NCBI GenBank assembly: GCA_026005175.1
Contig: BPKO01000001.1
Span: 558,001-622,000, forward strand
Origin: Candidatus Tectimicrobiota bacterium
GTDB lineage: Bacteria; Tectomicrobia; Entotheonellia; Entotheonellales; Entotheonellaceae
Length of the DNA stretch: 64,000 bases
Reading direction: 5' to 3'
Both the position numbers and the translations under genes were made by a program. Position 1 is the first letter of the stretch; the number at the start of each line of letters is the position of its first letter. The notes beneath the pieces are model-generated. The model had not been told where the DNA came from. It saw only the letters and a list, made by a program, of their open reading frames with translations, and did no database searches. Positions 26,400 through 34,449 of this stretch are shown piece after piece.

Positions 26400-27346
26400 A
26401 TGCGCTACGGATTCTACTTGCCAACGCGCGGCGCCACCGCCACGCCAGAGGCCCTGGCCACCCTGGTGCAGCGGGGCGAGGCCCTGGGCTTTCACTCCGT
26501 GACGATTGCCGACCACGTCGTCTTTCCGGTCGACATCCGCTCGCCTTATCCCTACACCCTGAGCGGGGCCTTCCCCGGCCAGGGAGACGCCCTGGAGCAG
26601 CTGACGCTTATGGCCTTTGTCGCCGCCAAAACCCAAACCCTGCGCCTGATAACCAGCGTCATGATCCTGCCTTACCGCAACCCGGTGCTGGCAGCCAAGA
26701 TGCTGGCCACGGTGGACGTTCTTTCCGGCGGGCGGGTCACCGTCGGCGTGGGGGGTGGGCTGGCTGCGCGAGGAGTTCGAAGCCCTTGCGGCCCCAGACT
26801 TTGACCACCGCGGCGCGGCGAGCGACGAGTACCTGCAGATCTTCAAGACCTTGTGGACGCAGGACCCGGCTTCTTTTACGGGACGGTTTTACCGCTTTGC
26901 GGCGCTGCGCTGCCTGCCGCAGCCGGTGCAGAAGCCCCCACCCGCCCATCTGGATCGGCGGCCACAGCCGGCCGGCCCTGCGCCGCGTCGCCCGCTACGG
27001 CGACGGCTGGCACCCGGTGGGGGCCAACCCCGCCGTGCCGCTGCGCCCGGCCGAGCTGCAGGCCGCCCTCGACGAGCTGCGCCGCTTCTGCGAGGCAGCG
27101 GGCCGGGACTTTGACACCCTGACCATCGCCTACAAGGCCCCCCTATACGACGCCGCCGCGGCGCTGCCCGGCGGGCAGGAACGCCGCCCCTTTAGCGGCA
27201 CGCCGGCGCAGGTGGCCGAGGATATCCACACTTACCGCCGCCTGGGGGTAAGCGAGCTCATCTTTGACTTCCGCAGCGAACACCTCGCGGAGAGCCTCGA
27301 GCGCATGGAGCACTTTGCCACCGTCATTCGCCCGGCCGCCGAATGA
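26400..27346 (+). pseudogene. Luciferase-like (LLM class) flavin-dependent oxidoreductase, two frameshifts
   Basis: About 315 residues of the bacterial luciferase-like TIM-barrel family, using reduced FMN or F420. The N-terminus MRYGFYLPTRG, the IADHVV strand, SVMILPYRNPVLAAK and VDVLSGGRVTVGVG are family motifs. A LWTQDPASFTGRFYRF segment and the IWIGG strand follow. Losing one G near 26754 and one C near 26938 restores the whole barrel through SELIFDFRSE. The ATG follows a GAGGAA site. The HSVTIADHV form with the RSPYPYTLSG insert resembles F420-type members, but the cofactor is not certain. Confidence 0.75.
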
Positions 27347-27359
27347 GGCACAAAAGGGC

Positions 27360-27389
27360 TTAACAGCGCTCTGCCGGTTCGTCTATGAT
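27360..27389 (+). promoter_or_regulatory. Sigma-70-type promoter for the acyl-CoA degradation operon
   Basis: TTAACA (27360-27365), an 18-base spacer and TATGAT (27384-27389) lie 33 bases ahead of the ATG at 27423. Five of six positions match in each box. It separates this operon from the monooxygenase gene. Confidence 0.55.
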
Positions 27390-27422
27390 AAAGGCGTACC
27401 CCAAGCTGCGGAAAGGACACCG

Positions 27423-28221
27423 ATGCGCCAGGACTACGAAACGCTGCGGGTGAGTCGCTCCCCGGACGGCTTCATCGTCACCGTGGAAATGCACCGCCCC
27501 GAGGCCCTCAACGCCATGAACACGGCCATGGGGCGCGAGCTGCTCGACTGCTTCGAAGCGCTCTTTTGGGACAAGCAAACGCGTGTCGTCATCCTCACCG
27601 GCGCCGGCGACAAGGCCTTCTGCGTTGGCGGCGACCTCAAAGAGCGCCAGGGCATGAGCGACGAGGCGTGGCGCGAGCAGCACGTCATTTTCGAGCAGGC
27701 CGCCTTTCGCCTGCTGCGCTGCCCGCACCCGGTGATTGCCGCGGTGGAAGGCTACGCCATGGGCGGCGGCTGCGAGCTGGCGGTGCTCTCGGACTTCATC
27801 GTCGCCAGCGAAACCGCGGTGTTTTGCCGTTCCTGAAGTGACGCGGGGGCATTTTCCCCGGCATTGGCGGCACGCAGCTGCTGCCGCGCATCGTCGGGGC
27901 CCCCTTTGCCAAGGAGATGATTTTCACCGGCCGCCACGTGCCGGCCGCCGAGGCCAAAGCGGTGGGGCTGGTCAACCACCTGGTGCCGGCCGGGACAGGC
28001 CAGGGCCAAGGCCATGGAAATTGCCGCCACCATCGCCCGCAACGGCCCCATCGCCGTGCGCCAGGCCAAAAAAAGCCATCGTCTGGGGGCTGGAGACCGA
28101 CCTGCAGACGGGGATGATTCTCTCCATCGAGGCGTACAACGAGACCGTGCACACCGAAGACCGCCTCGAAGGCGTGCGCGCTTTTAACGAGCGGCGCCCG
28201 CCGCAGTTCAAAGGCCGCTAG
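27423..28221 (+). pseudogene. Enoyl-CoA hydratase/isomerase family protein, several frameshifts
   Basis: A crotonase-fold protein of about 263 residues, start ATG 27423 after GAAAGGA. The first 135 residues are intact: MHRPEALNAMN, the oxyanion-hole AFCVGGDLKER, and AVEGYAMGGGCELAVLSDF. The frame then breaks near 27824 (T4), 27846 (G5), 27990 (G3) and 28068 (A7). Removing one base at each yields a normal C-terminal half with GGTQLLPRIVG, EAKAVGLVNHLVP and FNERRPPQFKGR. The second catalytic Glu position of true hydratases reads Glu in the rebuilt frame. It heads an operon with acyl-CoA dehydrogenase and a lyase, consistent with branched-chain or isoprenoid acyl-CoA breakdown. Confidence 0.75.
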
Positions 28222-28250
28222 GGGCACCGGCTGGCAAAGAGGAGTGCGTC

Positions 28251-29428
28251 ATGGTCGACATTCGGATTTCCCTCACCGAAGAGCAGCTGGCTTTAAAAAA
28301 AGCGGTGGCCGAGCTGTGCAAGCTTTATCCCCCTTCGTACTGGCGCGAGCTCGACGAAAAGCGCGAGTATCCGGAAGCCTTCGTGCAAGAGCTGACCAAA
28401 GCCGGCTACCTGTCGGTGCTCATTCCCGAAGAGTACGGCGGCGGCGGCCTGGGCATCCTGGAAGCCGGGCTTATTCTGGAAGAAATCAATCGTTCAGGTG
28501 GCAATGCCGCCGCCTGCCACGCGCAGATGTACATCATGGGCACCCTGCTGCGCCACGGCTCTGAAGAGCAAAAAGCGCGCTACTTGCCCAAAATCGCCAG
28601 CGGCGAGCTGCGCCTGCAGGCCTTTGCGGTGACCGAGCCCAATTCCGGCTCGGACACCACCAAGCTGCAGACCACGGCGGTGCGCCACGGCGACGTCTAC
28701 GTGGTCAACGGGCAGAAGATCTTCATCTCGCGCGTGCTGCAGTCCGACCTCATGCTGCTTTTGGCGCGCACCACGCCTTTGGACAAAGTCCGCAAGAAGA
28801 CCGAGGGGCTGTCGGTGTTCCTCATCGACATCCGCGGGCCCTCAAGGGGGCTGCAGGTGCGGCCGGCTGCGCACCATGATCAACCACTCGACCCAACATC
28901 CTGTTCTTTGACAACGTGGAGATTCCGGCCGACAGCCTCATCGGCGAGGAAGGAAAAGGGATTTTCTTATATTCTCGACGGCATGAACGCCGAGCGCATC
29001 CTGGTGGCCTCGGAGTCGATTGGCGACGGGCCGCTGGTTCATCGACAAGGCGGTGCAGTACTCCAAAGAGCGCGTCGTCTTCGGGCGGCCCATCGGCGCC
29101 AACCAGGGGGGTGCAGTTCCCCATTGCCAAAGCGCACATGGCCGTAGAAGCCGCAGACCTCATGCCGGCTCAAGGCGGCGGCGCTGTTCGACGCCGGCTT
29201 GCCGTGCGGCGCCGAGGCCAACATGGCCAAGTACCTGGGGGGCCGAGGCCGCCTGGGAAGCGGCCCAACGCCTGCCTCGACTGCCACGGCGGCTACGGCT
29301 TTGCTGCCGAGTACGACGTGGAGCGCAAGTTCCGCGAGACGCGGCTGTACAAGACGGCTCCGGTGAACAACACCCTGGTGCTGGCTTACGTGGGGCAGCA
29401 CGTGCTGGGCATGCCGCGTTCGTACTGA
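28251..29428 (+). pseudogene. Acyl-CoA dehydrogenase, many single-base frameshifts
   Basis: A FAD acyl-CoA dehydrogenase of about 385 residues. The first 200 residues are intact and include LTKAGYLSVLIPEEYGG, the FAD-binding QAFAVTEPNSGSDT and VNGQKIFISR. From about 28855 to 29270 the frame changes eight times; every change is repaired by removing one G or C from a two-to-six base run. The rebuilt tail contains DGMNAERILVASESIGDGRW, GANQGVQFPIAKAH, LDCHGGYGFAAEYDVER and YKTAPVNNTLVLAYV. GAGGAG precedes the ATG. It would make the enoyl-CoA used by the hydratase upstream. Confidence 0.8.
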
Positions 29429-29447
29429 TCACGGGAAAGGAGGAGCC

Positions 29448-30395
29448 ATGGGCACGTTCATCAGCATCTGCGAAGTGGGCCCGCGCGACGGCTTTCAGAT
29501 CGAGCCGGAGTTTATTCCCACCGAGCTGAAAGTGGAAGTCATCGACCGCCTCAGCGCCACCGGATTGCCCAAGATCGAGGTCACCTCGTTTGTCCATCCC
29601 AAAGCGGTGCCGCAGCTGCGCGACGCCGAAGAGGTGATGGCCAAGATTACCCGGCGGCCGGGGACCGTTTACGCCGCCTTGGTGCCCAACGACAAGGGCG
29701 CCATGCGTGCCCTTGCCGCCGGCGTGGACCAGATCCACACCGTGCTGTCGGCCAGTGAGAGCCACAACCTGGCCAACGTCAACATGACCATCGAGGAATC
29801 CCTGACCAAGCTGGAAGCCGTGGCGCGCCTGGCGCACGAGGCCGGCATCCCGCTTTATAGCGGCATTTCCACTTCCTTTGGCTGTCCCTTTGAAGGCCCA
29901 GTGCCGCTGGGGCGGCTGGAGTACATCGTGGCGCGGCTGGTGGACATGGGCGCCACGGGCATCGGGCTAGCCGACACCACCGGCATGGCCAACCCGGCGC
30001 AGGTGCGGCGCACCCTGGAGTACTTGCTGCCGCGCTTCCCGGGCGTGACGTGGAGCCTGCACACGCACAACACGCGCGCCATGGCCATCCCCAACATCCT
30101 GGCGGCCATCGACTGCGGCGTGCGCCACTTCGACGCCTCTATTGGCGGCCTGGGCGGCTGCCCCTTTGCGCCCGGCGCCACGGGCAACGTCTGCACCGAG
30201 GACCTGGTGCACTGCCTGCACGCCATGGGCTACGAGACCGGCATCGACCTTGACCGCCTCATCGAGACGGCGCAGCGCGTCGAGCAGATCCTCGGCCGCA
30301 CCCTGCCCGGCCAGGTGATGAAAGCCGGCAAGTGGGACCGCCGCTACCCGCTGCCCGAGCGCGTCGCCGCCCGCCTGGCCGCCGCGGCGCCCTAA
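29448..30395 (+). CDS. Hydroxymethylglutaryl-CoA lyase-like HMGL-family protein
   Basis: A 315-residue TIM-barrel lyase. CEVGPRDGFQ holds the catalytic Arg13 and metal Asp14, LHTHNTRA near residue 204 gives the two metal His ligands, and GGLGGCPFAPGATGN places the catalytic Cys at about residue 239, the HMG-CoA lyase signature. It starts at ATG 29448 behind AAGGAGG, 20 bases after the acyl-CoA dehydrogenase, and keeps a clean frame. In this operon it should cleave HMG-CoA or a close analogue to acetoacetate (or a homologue) and acetyl-CoA as the last step of a leucine or isoprenoid-like pathway. Confidence 0.9.
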   Translation: MGTFISICEVGPRDGFQIEPEFIPTELKVEVIDRLSATGLPKIEVTSFVHPKAVPQLRDAEEVMAKITRRPGTVYAALVPNDKGAMRALAAGVDQIHTVLSASESHNLANVNMTIEESLTKLEAVARLAHEAGIPLYSGISTSFGCPFEGPVPLGRLEYIVARLVDMGATGIGLADTTGMANPAQVRRTLEYLLPRFPGVTWSLHTHNTRAMAIPNILAAIDCGVRHFDASIGGLGGCPFAPGATGNVCTEDLVHCLHAMGYETGIDLDRLIETAQRVEQILGRTLPGQVMKAGKWDRRYPLPERVAARLAAAAP

Positions 30396-30404
30396 GACCC
30401 CCTG

Positions 30405-30435
30405 GGGCTCTGCTTCCTTGCGGGAGGCAGAGCCC
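30405..30435 (+). terminator. Hairpin after the acyl-CoA operon, possible terminator
   Basis: GGGCTCTGC (30405-30413) pairs with GCAGAGCCC (30427-30435) around a 13-base loop, ten bases after the lyase stop. No T-run follows, so it may act with Rho or protect the RNA end. The rest of the 265-base gap up to 30660 holds a second inverted repeat near 30550 (CCGCCCG/CGGGCGG) and no gene. Confidence 0.5.
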
Positions 30436-30660
30436 ACCCGCCGCTTCACCGTATACCCGCATAAAGATTTTTTCCCGTTCCGCCGATAACGTCCTCAGAA
30501 AACCAAGCCTGTAACGCCCACTTCCCGAGCGCCCTCAAGAGCGCGCCACCCGCCCGAGAAGCGGGCGGCTAGAGGGACGTGTGCGGGAAAGCAACGGGGC
30601 GCCAGAAAATCTGGCCAGGAAGCATGCCGGCGGAAACAGGAACAGTGGAGGGGATGGCTT

Positions 30661-31905
30661 GTGGAGCGGCGGCGCGTGGTGATCACCGGCTTGGGCGCTA
30701 TTGCCCCTAACGGCATTGGCAAGGACGCCTTCTGGGAAGCCCTGGTGGCGGGACGCTCCGGCATCGACCGCATTACCCGCTTTGACGCCAGCCGCTATCC
30801 CTGCCAGATCGCCGGGGAAGTGCGCGACTTTCGCCCCACCGACTACCTCGAGCCCCGGGAAGCCAAGCGCCTGCCGCGGGTGGCCCAGTTCGCCATCGCC
30901 GCTGCCAAAATGGCCATGGCCGACGCCGGCCTGGAAGTGACGCCCGACAACCGCAAGGAGATTGGCGTCTGCTTTGGCACCTCTTTGGGCAAGGCCGAAA
31001 CTTTCGAAGCTGATCACCTCGCCTTCCTTGACAAGGGCATACGGGTCCTCAACCCCCTGACCTTGGTTGAGATTCCTTCGCATGGCGTTACGAGTCACGT
31101 GGCCGTCGCGTTGGGAGTGGAAGGCGTCTGTGGTACTGTCGCCACTGGATGTACCAATGGACTCGACGTCGTACAGTGGGGATACACACAAATCCAACTT
31201 CAACGGGCTCGCGCCATCCTGGTAGGCTGTGCCGAGGCAGTTCTGACACCATTCACGTTTGGCGTGGTATGCGCCTCTCGAGTGCTCTCTACGCGCAACG
31301 ACGATCCCCAAGGGGCCTCTCGTCCCTTCGAGAAGTATCGAGACGGAATGGTGCTCAGTGAAGCCGCAGGCACTTTACTCCTCGAAGACTACGAGCAGGC
31401 AAGGGCACGTGGTGCCCCTATGTACGCCGAGATCCTCGGCGGTGCCAGTGGCCGTGATGGCAACGACTTGATTCACTGTGATCTCAGCGGCGCAGGCATG
31501 GCTCATGTCATGGCAGAAGCCTTGCATCATGCAGCCGTGTCACGCGCGGACATCGACTACATTAACGCCCATGGCAACAGCTTGCCAAACTACGATTTAG
31601 CGGAGACAAATGCTATCAAAACTGTGTTTGGCTCTTTGGCGTACAACATTCCCATAAGTTCTATTAAATCTATGATCGGCCAACCCTTTTCAGCGGCCGG
31701 TTGCTTGCAGGCAATAGCCTCTTGCTTAACCCTAAAACATAGCATCATTCCACCGACAATTAACTATGAGACGCCCGATCCTCTGTGTGATTTGGATTAT
31801 GTACCTAATCGTGCCCGCCGCGCGCGCGTTCGCACCCTTCTCGTTCACGTGCATGGTATCGGAGGCATGGATTCAGCTCTGGTCTTAGCAAAGGTGAAGC
31901 CCTAA
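30661..31905 (+). CDS. FabF-like beta-ketoacyl synthase with altered active site
   Basis: A 414-residue condensing enzyme starting at GTG 30661 behind GGAGGGG. The nucleophile Cys164 (ATGCTNGLD), His304 (NAHGNS) and Lys336 (SIKSMIG) are present. The second catalytic His, which in FabF lies in KSMTGH, is Gln341 here (KSMIGQPF). The window also has a canonical FabF at 59313, so this copy is likely specialised, perhaps for a secondary metabolite or an unusual fatty acid. No acyl carrier protein is adjacent; a sensor kinase follows 12 bases later. Base composition drops from about residue 120 on, though the frame is intact. Confidence 0.85.
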   Translation: MERRRVVITGLGAIAPNGIGKDAFWEALVAGRSGIDRITRFDASRYPCQIAGEVRDFRPTDYLEPREAKRLPRVAQFAIAAAKMAMADAGLEVTPDNRKEIGVCFGTSLGKAETFEADHLAFLDKGIRVLNPLTLVEIPSHGVTSHVAVALGVEGVCGTVATGCTNGLDVVQWGYTQIQLQRARAILVGCAEAVLTPFTFGVVCASRVLSTRNDDPQGASRPFEKYRDGMVLSEAAGTLLLEDYEQARARGAPMYAEILGGASGRDGNDLIHCDLSGAGMAHVMAEALHHAAVSRADIDYINAHGNSLPNYDLAETNAIKTVFGSLAYNIPISSIKSMIGQPFSAAGCLQAIASCLTLKHSIIPPTINYETPDPLCDLDYVPNRARRARVRTLLVHVHGIGGMDSALVLAKVKP

Positions 31906-31917
31906 AAGGACAGTGCC

Positions 31918-34449
31918 ATGGCCATACATCTGTTTGCAGGGCTTCCTCTATGGATCATGAATCTAGCCATAGGGATGCTCGTCTATATACGAGCACCACG
32001 AAAGCCGGCAAACCAGGCTTTCTTCTGGTTTGTGATGACACTTGTGGCGTGGTCTTTTGGTGTAAAAATGACCCATATTTATGCGATCACCCCTTTGGGT
32101 GTCTTTTGGGGAAGATTTGCTTTTGCATCGGCAAGCCTCGCTGCTAGCGGTTTTATTGCATTTTGTCAAGCTTTTCCAAATTCTCTTCATTTATTTTCTT
32201 GCAGAATCGGGTATGTTTTCCTGTTACTTAGCATTCCATTTGTGATCGCTTCCTTCTCTCCATGGATACTGGAAGCAACAAGCCTTGACGAGGCCGGACG
32301 TCTCAAGACGCACTATGGCCCTCTCTATCCGCTCTGTGCGCTTTTCCTCCTCACCGCCTTTGGCTACGGGCTCTGGACTTTGATCCGGAAGTGGCGCACG
32401 GCCCGCGGGCGCAGCCGGCTGCAGCTGCAGTACCTGGGGCTGGGCCTCTTCTTGCTTATTGCCGGCGCTCTGACCACCAACCTCCTCATCCCGGCCCTGC
32501 TGCGCACTTCCGCTTTTAGCGCCTACGGGCCGTACTTCACGCTGTTTTTCGTCGGCTTCACCGCCCACGCCATCGTCCGCCACCGCCTCATGGACGTCCG
32601 GCTCATCGTCCGCCGCGGCGTGACCTATGGCCTCTCTCTGGGCAGCACGGCCGGGCTGATGTGGCTGATGGGGGCGCTGGGGCGGCGGCTGTGGTCGCCG
32701 GAGCAGGTCACGGCTGCGGGCTTCCCGCTGCTGCTGGGAATCGGGGGGGTGGTGGTCTTCCACCCGCTGCGCCTTGCCGTCCAGCGCCTGCTCGACAAGT
32801 ACTGCTACCGCGAACCGTACGATTACCAGCAGGCCACCCGCACCATCAGCCAGGCTCTGGCCAGCCAGCTCCACCTCGCGCCGCTCTGCCAGCACCTTGC
32901 CGCCTTCTTGCAGGCCACCCTCAAGGTGGAAGCGGTGGCCGTTTACCTCTGCCAGGCGCCCTCCCGCCTCGAGCGCCAGGCCTGGCAGGGGGACGACACC
33001 TCAGCAGAGGTGCCCGCGGTGCTCGACATGCCTCAGCTCTTGGCCTTTTTGAGCCGCACCGCCATGCCGGTGATGCGCGAGGAGCTCGAGCGCTGGCACG
33101 GCGTGGAAGACGTGCCGCAGCTTGCCAAGGCCTTTGCCCTCCTGCGCAGCGAGGTGGTGGTGCCGCTGCCTGTGGAGCAGCGCCTCATCGGCCTCGTGAC
33201 GCTGGGCGCCAAGCTCTCCGGCGACCCTTTTTTCGTGCACGACCTGACGTTCCTTGGCACCGTGAGCCACCAGGCCAGTGTGGCGTTGCGCCGGGCGCAG
33301 CTGCACGAAGAAGTGATCTGGATGAAGGAGTACAGCGAAAGCATCCTGCGCCAGATGGAAAGCGGAGTCATCGCCGCCACCGCCCAAGGCCACCTCACGG
33401 TAATCAACGCCGCCGCCGCCCGCCTGCTTGGCATCGAGGCCGCCCGCGCAATAGGCCGCCACGTGGCCGAGGTCCTGCCGCAGGAACTCAGCGCCCCGCT
33501 GCTCGACACGCTGCACGGCAAAGGCGCCCTGGCGCACTGCGAGGTGGCCGTGCCGCGCCCTGCAGGCGGCACGCTGCCCCTGGCGGTGAGCACCTCGGTG
33601 CTGCCGGCCCACGGCGCCGAGCCCGCCGGCGCCATCCTCGTCTGCCACGACCTGTCGCGCATCAAGGAACTCGAAGAGGACAAGCGCCGCATGGAACGGC
33701 TGGCCGCCCTCGGCGCCTTTGCCGCCGGGATTGCCCACGAGATCAAGAACCCCCTGGTGGCCATCCGCACCCTGGCGGAACTGCTGCCCGAGCAGTACGA
33801 CGACGCCGAGTTCCGCGAGGCCTTCAGCCAGGTGGCGCTGCAAGAAATTTCCCGCATCGATGCCCTGGTACACCGCCTGCGCACCCTGGGGGCCGCCTCG
33901 CCCGCGTCGCGGCGCCCCATCAGCGTCTTAGAGCCCCTGGAAGAAACCCTCACGCTGCTTTCCGGCGAATGCAACAAGCGCCGCATCCGCCTCGTGCGCG
34001 CTTACCACAAACCCCTGCGGCCCGTGCTCGGCGACCACGATCAGCTCAAGCAGGTGTTCCTCAACCTCTGCATGAACAGCCTTGAAGCCATGGACGAAGG
34101 AGGAACGCTGACCGTTACCGTGGGCATGACGCCAGGCCCAGATGGCCCGCCGCGGCTCTTCGTGCAGGTGGCCGATACCGGCCCCGGCATTCCTGACGAC
34201 TTGCTGGGGTCCATGTTCGAGCCGTTTGTCACCTCCAAAGCGGGGGGCAGCGGCCTGGGGCTGGCCATCTGCAAGGGCATTGTCGAGTCCCACCGCGGCA
34301 CCCTCCAGGCTGCCAACCGCTCTGACACCAATGGCGCGGTGGTGACCGTGACGCTGCCGACCGTACAGGGAGACGAAGTCCATGCACTCGCTGCTTCTGA
34401 TGGCGGAGAGCCCGCCGCAGCGGCAAGCGCTGCAGCAGCTCCTTGGTGA
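31918..34449 (+). CDS. Membrane sensor histidine kinase (7TM-GAF-PAS-HisKA-HATPase)
   Basis: An 843-residue kinase. Residues 1-285 hold about eight hydrophobic helices resembling the N-terminal 7TM sensor region of some kinases. A GAF-like domain follows (about 300-455), then PAS (475-580), and the dimerisation domain with His607 in AAGIAHEIKNPL. The ATP-binding domain has the N box NLCMNSLEAM, G1 DTGPGIP and G2 GSGLGLA, so it should be active. The last 22 residues (Ala-rich) are read out of frame from the start of the next kinase gene, a 68-base overlap. The first 120 codons are AT-rich and the rest GC-rich, marking a junction near 32280. Confidence 0.88.
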   Translation: MAIHLFAGLPLWIMNLAIGMLVYIRAPRKPANQAFFWFVMTLVAWSFGVKMTHIYAITPLGVFWGRFAFASASLAASGFIAFCQAFPNSLHLFSCRIGYVFLLLSIPFVIASFSPWILEATSLDEAGRLKTHYGPLYPLCALFLLTAFGYGLWTLIRKWRTARGRSRLQLQYLGLGLFLLIAGALTTNLLIPALLRTSAFSAYGPYFTLFFVGFTAHAIVRHRLMDVRLIVRRGVTYGLSLGSTAGLMWLMGALGRRLWSPEQVTAAGFPLLLGIGGVVVFHPLRLAVQRLLDKYCYREPYDYQQATRTISQALASQLHLAPLCQHLAAFLQATLKVEAVAVYLCQAPSRLERQAWQGDDTSAEVPAVLDMPQLLAFLSRTAMPVMREELERWHGVEDVPQLAKAFALLRSEVVVPLPVEQRLIGLVTLGAKLSGDPFFVHDLTFLGTVSHQASVALRRAQLHEEVIWMKEYSESILRQMESGVIAATAQGHLTVINAAAARLLGIEAARAIGRHVAEVLPQELSAPLLDTLHGKGALAHCEVAVPRPAGGTLPLAVSTSVLPAHGAEPAGAILVCHDLSRIKELEEDKRRMERLAALGAFAAGIAHEIKNPLVAIRTLAELLPEQYDDAEFREAFSQVALQEISRIDALVHRLRTLGAASPASRRPISVLEPLEETLTLLSGECNKRRIRLVRAYHKPLRPVLGDHDQLKQVFLNLCMNSLEAMDEGGTLTVTVGMTPGPDGPPRLFVQVADTGPGIPDDLLGSMFEPFVTSKAGGSGLGLAICKGIVESHRGTLQAANRSDTNGAVVTVTLPTVQGDEVHALAASDGGEPAAAASAAAAPW

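Noticed and set aside
32661-34085. 474-residue plus-strand open frame inside the first sensor kinase
   Set aside because: Arg/Pro/Gly-rich and motif-free; the overlapping kinase frame has all expected domains.
34382-34449. 68-base overlap of the first two kinase genes as a frameshift error
   Set aside because: The kinase domain of the first gene is already complete before the overlap, so no repair is needed; a slightly long tail is enough to explain it.
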